Of a DNA stretch of 64,000 nt, positions 58,772 to 64,000 are shown one piece after another (position 1 is the stretch's first letter; each line of letters opens with the position of its first letter). The notes under the pieces were generated by a model. The model was given only the letters and a program-made list of their open reading frames with translations, was not told the DNA's origin and ran no database searches. The position numbers and the translations under genes were made by a program. Origin of the DNA: Tsuneonella troitsensis. Its GTDB lineage: Bacteria > Pseudomonadota > Alphaproteobacteria > Sphingomonadales > Sphingomonadaceae. The stretch is from the NCBI RefSeq assembly GCF_001441535.1, contig NZ_LMAU01000002.1:496001-560000 (forward strand). The letters run 5' to 3'.

Positions 58772-60214
58772 ATGGCATCGCTCAAACTGCACCGGCAACG
58801 CTGGCAAACCAAGGTCCGTATCCCTTCCCACTTGGTCGCGAAATACGAGGGTCGGAAGTTCCTATATCGCCATCTCGCGACGTCGGACCGCAAGGAGGCT
58901 CTACAAGAGGCTAACCTCTGGGAAGCGGCCCTGCGGATTGAGTGGGCGCAAATGGGGAACGATGGACCACCGGACCCCAGCCGCCTTCGCGACATCTATT
59001 CGCGTGTCTTCGGCGATGCCATCGGCGGAGCCTTCCTCCTGCAAGGAGACCCCGGTGATCCCGACGAAGTCACCGCCGGAATCTCGCGAGCGATCGATCA
59101 GATTGCCGACCAGTTTGGCGACAAGGAGTTGCCGGAAGCTGACAGTGTCCGACTGGCAGCCCTGAATGACGCCCTGTTGCAACGGCAGGGCCGCAGAGTG
59201 CCCCGACGGGTCGAACTCGAACCCACGTTTCGCGCACTGGCTGACGACTATCTGACGCTATGGCGCACCCAGCAGGGCCTGAAGGAAACCAATACAGAAC
59301 AGCAGAAGGTCGCCACGTTCGACCTCTTCGCGCTCTACTGGGGGCCGCGCCCCATTCGCGACATTCGCAAGTCCGACGCTGCCGCGTTCGTAGATGCGTT
59401 GCGGCAGCTCAACCCACTGTGGGGCCGCTCCCCAGCCGCCAAGAGCAAGGGTCTTTCTTGGTCGCAGCTGCAACAGCAGTTCGGGCGGCAAGAGCGCGGC
59501 TTGAGCGATGCAACGATTAACCGCCACATGGCGACCCTCCAGTCGTTCTGGAAATGGGCGCAAGAGCGCGACCACTGCGAGGGCAACAATCCTTTCTCCG
59601 GCTTTCACAAGAAGCTGAAGGACGGGCGGAACGTGCGCGGGTATCTCGCATGGGAAACGGAGGAACTGCAGCGCCTGTTCGATCCCCCGCCCAAGCGTGC
59701 TGACCTCGTAGAGGTGATGCAGGTGGCAATGTTCACTGGGATGCGCCTGGACGAAATCGCATCGCTTGAATGGGAGCAAGTGCGGAAGGCAGACGGGGTG
59801 CCGTTTATTCAGGTAACCGACGCGAAGACAGTCGCGGGGGTTCGTCGCGTTCCGCTACATCCGCGCCTATCGTGGCTTCTGAAGCGGCAGGACGCCAAGC
59901 CCACCGGGCGCATCTGGCCGGGGTTCAATCCCGAAGGACCCGGCAAGAAAGCTGGAGCGGACGCGGGCAAGGAGTTCTCACGCTTCAAGCTGGCGCTGGG
60001 GTTTGATGATCGCCGCAAGGTGTTCCATTCGTTCCGCAAGAACGTCGTGGGACAACTGGAGGCTGCGAGCGTCCCCGAAAGCGAAGTTGCCCAGCTCGTT
60101 GGACACGAAAAGGGGTTCACCTTCGGGCGATACGGAGCGGGAGTGTCGCTTGCGCGGCTGGCGGAGATCGTCGCCTTGATTGACTACCCCGACGTACCCC
60201 TGCCGCATCCGTAA
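58772..60214 (+). CDS. Tyrosine recombinase/integrase
   Basis: 480 residues from ATG 58772 (TTG 58736 is an alternative). N-terminal SAM-like and core-binding regions are followed by the catalytic domain with Arg325 (TGMRLDEI), His419-x-x-Arg422 (HSFR), His445 (LVGHEKG) and Tyr454 (FGRYGAG), so the active site is complete apart from the usual variable lysine. It probably integrates the element at the tRNA-like site 140 bases upstream. Tandem repeats begin right at its stop codon. Confidence 0.9.
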   Translation: MASLKLHRQRWQTKVRIPSHLVAKYEGRKFLYRHLATSDRKEALQEANLWEAALRIEWAQMGNDGPPDPSRLRDIYSRVFGDAIGGAFLLQGDPGDPDEVTAGISRAIDQIADQFGDKELPEADSVRLAALNDALLQRQGRRVPRRVELEPTFRALADDYLTLWRTQQGLKETNTEQQKVATFDLFALYWGPRPIRDIRKSDAAAFVDALRQLNPLWGRSPAAKSKGLSWSQLQQQFGRQERGLSDATINRHMATLQSFWKWAQERDHCEGNNPFSGFHKKLKDGRNVRGYLAWETEELQRLFDPPPKRADLVEVMQVAMFTGMRLDEIASLEWEQVRKADGVPFIQVTDAKTVAGVRRVPLHPRLSWLLKRQDAKPTGRIWPGFNPEGPGKKAGADAGKEFSRFKLALGFDDRRKVFHSFRKNVVGQLEAASVPESEVAQLVGHEKGFTFGRYGAGVSLARLAEIVALIDYPDVPLPHP

Positions 60215-60470
60215 ATCAATTAACCCGCACCCTTGGGGAATGAAGCTTTCTCGGACGACGAGTGGGCGCAGGATTGTCTATACGTAAATCGATTAACCCT
60301 CACTTTCGGTAATAGGAAACCTTTTTCGGGGCAGGCGAGCGCGTGCCCCCTATCCGTAAATCGATTAACCCTCACCCTTGGAGAAGGAAGCATTTTCGGT
60401 CAGGTCGCCCCGCGCCCACCTGTCCTTAAATCGATTAACACCCACTCTTGGAGAAGAAACCTTTTCCCGC
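60211..60470. repeat. Four tandem imperfect repeats of about 72 bp
   Basis: Units begin at 60211, 60284, 60356 and 60426 (spacings 73, 72, 70). The conserved part is about 43 bases: GTAAATCGATTAACCCTCAC then a CTTGGAGAAGGAA-like and TTTTCGG-like end. The remaining 27-30 bases of each unit differ. The first unit overlaps the integrase stop. Conservation is uneven between copies. Candidate roles are integrase arm sites, iterons or a partition/regulatory array. I find no tRNA or protein-coding reading frame there. Confidence 0.75.
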
Positions 60471-60546
60471 CCCCACGAGCGCATCGCGGCAGCCTTCGGA
60501 GCTTGAGCTGAAATCAAGCGGCGGGAAGTCATAGGACCCGCTGGAA

Positions 60547-60727
60547 GCTGGACGGCTCAGGTCAGACAGTTGCGCCCTCGCGTGAGCAGGGCACCCCGTA
60601 GCGAAGAGCCGGGCTGCGCCAAGGAAACTTGGAGGAGCGGTGTCGTGAACCTCACACGAATAGCGGCAGCCGGTGAGAACGGTTGCACACATAGGGGAGG
60701 GAAGCTGGAACGGTCTAGGTCAGACAG
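60547..60727. repeat. Pair of 23-24 bp direct repeats in the leader of the cysteine-motif gene
   Basis: Copy 1 (60547-60569) GCTGGACGGCTCAGGTCAGACAG and copy 2 (60704-60727) GCTGGAACGGTCTAGGTCAGACAG, separated by 134 bases. They lie in the roughly 600-base stretch without a gene between the integrase and the protein at 60817, together with the tandem array. A 66-codon frame here lacks support. Confidence 0.5.
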
Positions 60728-60816
60728 ATGGTTCCTCTCCTTTAGTTCTCCCTCGGGACACCCGACGTGAACCTTTATCTCCACCCCTCCCACAACATCA
60801 TCGGCAGGAGACCCCC

Positions 60817-61395
60817 ATGAACGACACGAAGCCCTGCCGAAAGTGCGGGGAGGACAAGCCAATCTCTTCCTACTTCGAAAGGGCTGGTCATCGGGCGATA
60901 ACCTGTGGCGACTGCCGCAAGAACGCCAAGGGCAAGGCAGCCGAGCAGCGCGCAGAAGCGCGTCGTGAGCAAGAGATTGCACTAAAGGACGAGATATGGT
61001 CCGCCATGTGGCGTGGTCGATCCCAGCGGGCACTGACGGCAGTCCAGCCGAAACAGCTAGGCCTCCACCGCATCCGCCTGCGCTATGAGCGGGGCTACAT
61101 CTCGATTGCCGAGCTGGCTTGCAGGTGTGCCGAGCGGGACGCCTGTCACCGGGCTTCCCGGGCCTGTCAGACTGCCCAAGCCGTCGGGGCCGCTGCGCGT
61201 ATCCTAGAGCAACCCACGGAGACCCTAGAGCGCATCCGACAGGTCCATGGTCTCTGGCGAACAGAGCAGCCTCCGCGCACCCCAGCGATCCTGCGGGACA
61301 CCGAGGGTGCCGATGAGGACACCGAGGGAGACCCCTTCGCAGACGCATTCGGCGATTGGGCACCAGCTTGTGTCCAACACGCCCACGCCCCCTAG
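60817..61395 (+). CDS. Hypothetical protein with N-terminal CxxC zinc-ribbon motif
   Basis: 192 residues from ATG 60817, with AGGAG upstream. The N-terminus carries CRKCGEDKPISSYFERAG then CGDCRKN, two CxxC pairs about 20 residues apart, as in small zinc ribbons of phage and HNH-associated proteins. The middle is helical and charged, the C-terminus acidic. No catalytic motif is seen. It is part of the integrated element. I infer DNA or RNA binding only from the zinc motif. Confidence 0.68.
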   Translation: MNDTKPCRKCGEDKPISSYFERAGHRAITCGDCRKNAKGKAAEQRAEARREQEIALKDEIWSAMWRGRSQRALTAVQPKQLGLHRIRLRYERGYISIAELACRCAERDACHRASRACQTAQAVGAAARILEQPTETLERIRQVHGLWRTEQPPRTPAILRDTEGADEDTEGDPFADAFGDWAPACVQHAHAP

Positions 61396-61558
61396 CAGGG
61401 CACTCCCCTTCCGGCTCTGCCGGATAGCGGCACGGACGGGTCCGCTCCACTCACCCGCCCACGGGCACCAGCCCAACCAGCTCCTTCGGTTCACCGTCGG
61501 GGCCTTTCGACGTGCGCCTTGTGCGCCTGACCCACCCCATACCCAGAAAGTCTCATTT

Positions 61559-62332
61559 ATGACCGACACCACCAATGCGTCCGGCTTGGAAGCCGAGACG
61601 CGCAGCACCTACACTCCGCCCTCCTACGACATCGCTCCCGAAGACAAGGGCATCGCGGACAGCATTCTTGCAATGGACGCCTTCAATGACGTGCCCAGCG
61701 GGACCAGCTTTCCCAGCGAACTCAAGCTCTCCAGCCCGAAGGCCACGGCGCTTCCCCCAGACCTCCGCCAGAAGGTCGAAGCCGACCTCCAGGGCATCCC
61801 GTTCGATCAGCGAGCAGGCAAGGAAGCGGAGCTTGTCCTCAAGGCCATTCAGTCCGTGCGCGCCACCACTCGCCGTCTCGTTGGAAACGGCCCTGACGCG
61901 CTCCCCTATCACTCCGAACTCCTGACAATCGCCAACGAACACGCCGATGCCGAACGCGAAGCCGATCGCATCTTCAAGGAACTCGGCGAAGTCTCACGGC
62001 ATGACACGGTCTTCAACGAGGCCACGGGAAAGCAGGAGGCCGTTCCGGTCTTCGCGGTGCAAGGTGACCGACGTCGGGCCATGGAAGGACGTTTGAAGGA
62101 GCTTGCCTACAAGAGCAGCCTTCTCGTGGCACCGGACGGCAAGCACGGCATCGAAGCCCAGCGCCGACTAGCCAAGGCCCTGCAGGACAGTGTGGGCATC
62201 TTGAAGCGCCAGCAAGAAGACGCGGCGATCCACGCAGAAGCCAAGGTGCAGGCCGCAGCCAACGAACGGAAACGGCGCGTTGACGGACTGGCCGACCAGC
62301 TTGCGCGCTTCTCTCGCAATGAGGTGCTGTGA
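61559..62332 (+). CDS. Hypothetical element-borne helical protein
   Basis: 257 residues from ATG 61559. Mostly charged helices: DLRQKVEADLQGIPFDQRAG, ANEHADAEREADRIFKEL, QRRLAKALQDSVGILKRQQE and KVQAAANERKRRVDGL, suggesting coiled coil in the last third. No family, signal or membrane segment recognised. It is followed without gap by two small genes (TGATG overlaps), so the three form a coupled unit. Confidence 0.65.
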   Translation: MTDTTNASGLEAETRSTYTPPSYDIAPEDKGIADSILAMDAFNDVPSGTSFPSELKLSSPKATALPPDLRQKVEADLQGIPFDQRAGKEAELVLKAIQSVRATTRRLVGNGPDALPYHSELLTIANEHADAEREADRIFKELGEVSRHDTVFNEATGKQEAVPVFAVQGDRRRAMEGRLKELAYKSSLLVAPDGKHGIEAQRRLAKALQDSVGILKRQQEDAAIHAEAKVQAAANERKRRVDGLADQLARFSRNEVL

Positions 62333-62499
62333 TGAGGGGTCGCAAGCCTCGCGTCATCTCCGCGCTACGCGATGACCGGGATGAACCCTACGTCGATCCC
62401 CACGACCCCAAGTCGCCGGGGTTTGCCGAACGTAACCGGGTGACCCGTTACGAGATCATGCCCGGTATCTTTCGCGAGGACATCGGGGGGCTGGCCTGA
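62332..62499 (+). CDS. 55-residue hypothetical protein of the element
   Basis: ATG 62332 overlaps the previous stop by one base (TGATG), and its own stop overlaps the next ATG in the same way. It reads MRGRKPRVISALRDDRDEPY onward and ends IFREDIGGLA. Highly charged, no cysteines. The double overlap supports translation. No function assigned. Confidence 0.6.
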   Translation: MRGRKPRVISALRDDRDEPYVDPHDPKSPGFAERNRVTRYEIMPGIFREDIGGLA

Positions 62500-62672
62500 T
62501 GGCCTCGGTCGCCCCACGCGGCTCCTACCGCGATGCAGTCTTCGCCAAGTGCCGGGAGTGCATCTACGACCCGGACCAGCCGGGGACGTGGCGTCAGCAG
62601 GTTAGCGAGTGCGCCAGCGCGAACTGTCCGCTTCATGCCCTGCGACCCAAGCCTATCGGCAAGAAGGTCTAG
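62499..62672 (+). CDS. 57-residue phage-type four-cysteine protein
   Basis: ATG 62499 follows a TGATG overlap. The core CRECIYDPDQPGTWRQQVSE with CASANCPLHALRP contains four cysteines in the pattern CxxC...C...C and the GTWRxQV signature I associate with small prophage proteins that carry a zinc-binding fold. It probably binds nucleic acid or a partner protein (inference). Confidence 0.72.
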   Translation: MASVAPRGSYRDAVFAKCRECIYDPDQPGTWRQQVSECASANCPLHALRPKPIGKKV

Positions 62673-63067
62673 GATTGCCGCTAAATCGCACCATCCTGAC
62701 TCGCAGAGCGCCCAAGTGGCACCTCGGGGCACCCTCGTGCCCCTGACGCATCTCTGCGCGCTCCTGCAGCCGATTTTCACCCTTAAACTGCAAACCCTAG
62801 CGGCCACGCTGGGTATCCTATGGATGCCCCGCAAGGCCCGTTAGATTTTGCTCAAAAAATCCGAAGCGGTATGGCGCTACGGACAGGCCCGGCATCCCCC
62901 CATGGGGGCCGTCGGGACGTCGAAGGTGCCCCGCTGGGTAACATCGCAGCCTCTTATCCTTGGGCTGTGGTGTCCCAGCGGGGCATCCCCCCACCTTTCG
63001 CGGGCGGGGTCGACGCATGAGCACTAAGATGAGAATGGGACATTGGTATTGCGGGAGGATCAATCAC
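62673..63067. other. 395-base region without a supported gene; long inverted repeat
   Basis: No convincing reading frame: the open frames seen overlap the neighbouring genes and lack ribosome sites. The notable structure is a 12-bp perfect inverted repeat, TGCCCCGCTGGG (62927-62938) and CCCAGCGGGGCA (62974-62985), with a 35-base loop, plus the repeated string GGCATCCCCCCA. It could be a terminator-like fold or a binding site. Confidence 0.5.
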
Positions 63068-63403
63068 ATGGGTTCCCTAAAGACCCTAGCAGCAGCCGGT
63101 TTGTCAGCAGGAGCAAGCGTGCTTCTTGCTGGATGCGATAGGCTGCCCGGCTGCGAAGAATACGGCTCCGAGTTCTCTTGCTCATTTGTGGTCGAGGAGG
63201 CCGAATACGAGGTTTGGTACTGGCGCAATCTAGAGCAAGACCGCCCCGAGGATGATACGCCCATAGGCCGCGCTGTGGGGCTCCGAATGTGCAGAGACAA
63301 CGCGCAGGCCTTCGCATCAGCAATCGGCGAAGCATTCAACGAGAGAGCCTACATTTGCGTGCTATTGGAGGAAGGTCGCAAGGAGAAGCATCGCTTGCTC
63401 TAA
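63068..63403 (+). CDS. Small lipoprotein of the element
   Basis: 111 residues from ATG 63068, with GGGAGGA upstream. The signal MGSLKTLAAAGLSAGASVLL ends in the lipobox LLAGC, followed by a cysteine-containing domain (GCEEYGSEFSCSFVVEEAEY, LRMCRDNAQAFASAIGEAFN). Base composition is lower in G+C than the surrounding core genes, fitting acquired DNA. No family recognised. Confidence 0.7.
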   Translation: MGSLKTLAAAGLSAGASVLLAGCDRLPGCEEYGSEFSCSFVVEEAEYEVWYWRNLEQDRPEDDTPIGRAVGLRMCRDNAQAFASAIGEAFNERAYICVLLEEGRKEKHRLL

Positions 63404-63435
63404 GCACCACGGCCAAGGAGCACGAAAACGGTCGG

Positions 63436-63522
63436 TTTCGATACACCCTTTCAACCTGTATCGAAAAATAGCTTGACCGGGATTCCGATGTAGCGATATA
63501 TCCGAGCCACCATTCCGATACA
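63436..63522. promoter_or_regulatory. Dyad cluster, candidate res site/operator of the serine recombinase
   Basis: Four related half-sites: TTTCGATACA (63436) and its perfect inverse TGTATCGAAA (63457), then TTCCGATGTA (63483) with a partial inverse, and TTCCGATACA (63513), the last reaching the recombinase ribosome site. Consensus TTYCGATRYA. Such clustering upstream of a resolvase gene is the usual layout of a res site that doubles as the operator. Confidence 0.65.
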
Positions 63523-63531
63523 GGAGGCCTC

Positions 63532-64000
63532 ATGGCTCGCACCTTCGCTTACTGCCGCGTCAGCACTGCCGATCAGACAAACGATAACCAGCTTCGCGAG
63601 ATCGAGGCCGCTGGCTTCACCGTCGATCACAAGCGGTCAATCACGGAAACAGTCTCTGGCTCCACTGCCGCTATGCAGCGCCCGGGTTTCGCGCGCCTAG
63701 TTGACCGACTGGAGGACGGAGACGTTCTCGTAGTCACTAAGCTGGACCGGCTTGGCCGCAACGCGATGGACGTTCGGTCGACGGTGGAGCGGCTCGCTTC
63801 CGACGGGGTGCGGGTCCACTGCCTCGCTCTGGGGGGTATCGACCTCACCAGCCCAGCGGGCAAAATGACTATGGGCGTCATCTGCGCTGTGGCAGAGTTC
63901 GAACGCGACCTGTTGATTGAGCGGACCCAAGCGGGTCTATCCCGAGCGAAGGCCGAAGGAACAGCGCTGGGCCGTCCCCCAGTGCTTACGAACGAGCAAC
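63532..64000 (+). CDS. Serine recombinase/resolvase, truncated by window end
   Basis: 156 residues seen, from ATG 63532 with CAGGAGG upstream. N-terminal catalytic domain of the resolvase/invertase family: [15 protein letters not shown] with catalytic Ser11, [15 protein letters not shown] (arginines of the active site), [20 protein letters not shown] (long E helix). It ends in [16 protein letters not shown], just before the usual HTH. Probably a Tn3-type resolvase or invertase. The gene continues beyond the window. Confidence 0.9.
   Translation, partial: MARTFAYCRVSTADQTNDNQLREIEAAGFTVDHKRSITETVSGSTAAMQRPGFARLVDRLEDGDVLVVTKLDRLGRNAMDVRSTVERLASDGVRVHCLALGGIDLTSPAGKMTMGVICAVAEFERDLLIERTQAGLSRAKAEGTALGRPPVLTNEQ

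Noticed and set aside
60211-60470. CRISPR array from the four regularly spaced repeats
   Set aside because: Units are imperfect, the conserved block is about 43 bases and diverges in the first, second and last copies, and no cas genes are present.
60570-60770. 66-codon frame between the repeats and the cysteine-motif gene
   Set aside because: It begins with TTG without a ribosome site and its product is basic low-complexity sequence overlapping a direct repeat.

Overview
This window is G+C-rich alphaproteobacterial chromosome, most likely from the Sphingomonadales (an Erythrobacter or sphingomonad relative). The evidence is a split, permuted tmRNA gene; an F1-ATPase operon atpH-A-G-D-C standing apart from the Fo genes; an HdaA-type DnaA regulator; a SciP-like DUF1153 protein; and the lptD-surA-pdxA-rsmA order. 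Genus-level assignment is inference from gene content.

Layout of the core part (1-58.6 kb). The 3' end of priA is followed by a metalloprotease-like protein, a GST, a PEP-mutase-like enzyme overlapping ada, a trypsin-like membrane protease and a TauD-type dioxygenase. The F1-ATPase operon (7.6-12.8 kb) has a small lipoprotein gene between atpG and atpD and runs into an O-antigen-ligase-like gene and a VanZ-like gene. Next come a DUF1153 regulator, an HNH protein, glmU, a phosphoglycolate phosphatase, an SDR, DUF2794-cysE-hdaA, and the divergent purM-purN pair in which PurN carries an extra YjbR-like domain. A sulfotransferase gene meets, tail to tail, an mddA/NnrU-like methyltransferase gene interrupted by one in-frame amber codon. 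pepA-DUF2256-holC-ndk lies divergent from lptD-surA-pdxA-rsmA (outer-membrane biogenesis, vitamin B6, ribosome maturation). Malate synthase G, an M20 peptidase and astA-astB (arginine succinyltransferase pathway) follow, then the tmRNA gene, mscL, lemA-TPM-TPM-nudix, an SDR, PspC, recF, ubiK, tspO, tlyA, a lipoprotein, and an unusual 454-base gap before ilvE. A tightly overlapped type III PKS-methyltransferase-flavoprotein operon, the NAD pair pncC-nadE, topoisomerase IB, a YghU-type GST and a lipoprotein cytochrome c complete the core.

Accessory part (58.6 kb to the end). A 17-base copy of a tRNA-Gln-like 3' end marks a probable attachment site beside a tyrosine integrase. Beyond it are four tandem repeats of about 72 bp, small proteins with paired-cysteine motifs, two overlapped genes under 60 codons, a lipoprotein, and a serine recombinase truncated by the window end, preceded by dyad sites resembling a resolvase res region. 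This looks like the left end of an integrated element whose right end lies outside the window.

A recurring theme is coupling by four-base NTGA overlaps using all four possible starts. Two of these genes, pdxA and the HNH gene after glmU, appear to use CTG, because no canonical start preserves their N-terminal motifs. The points most worth following up are these CTG starts, the 16S-3'-end-complementary segment before ilvE, the repeat array beside the integrase, and the recombinase dyad cluster.
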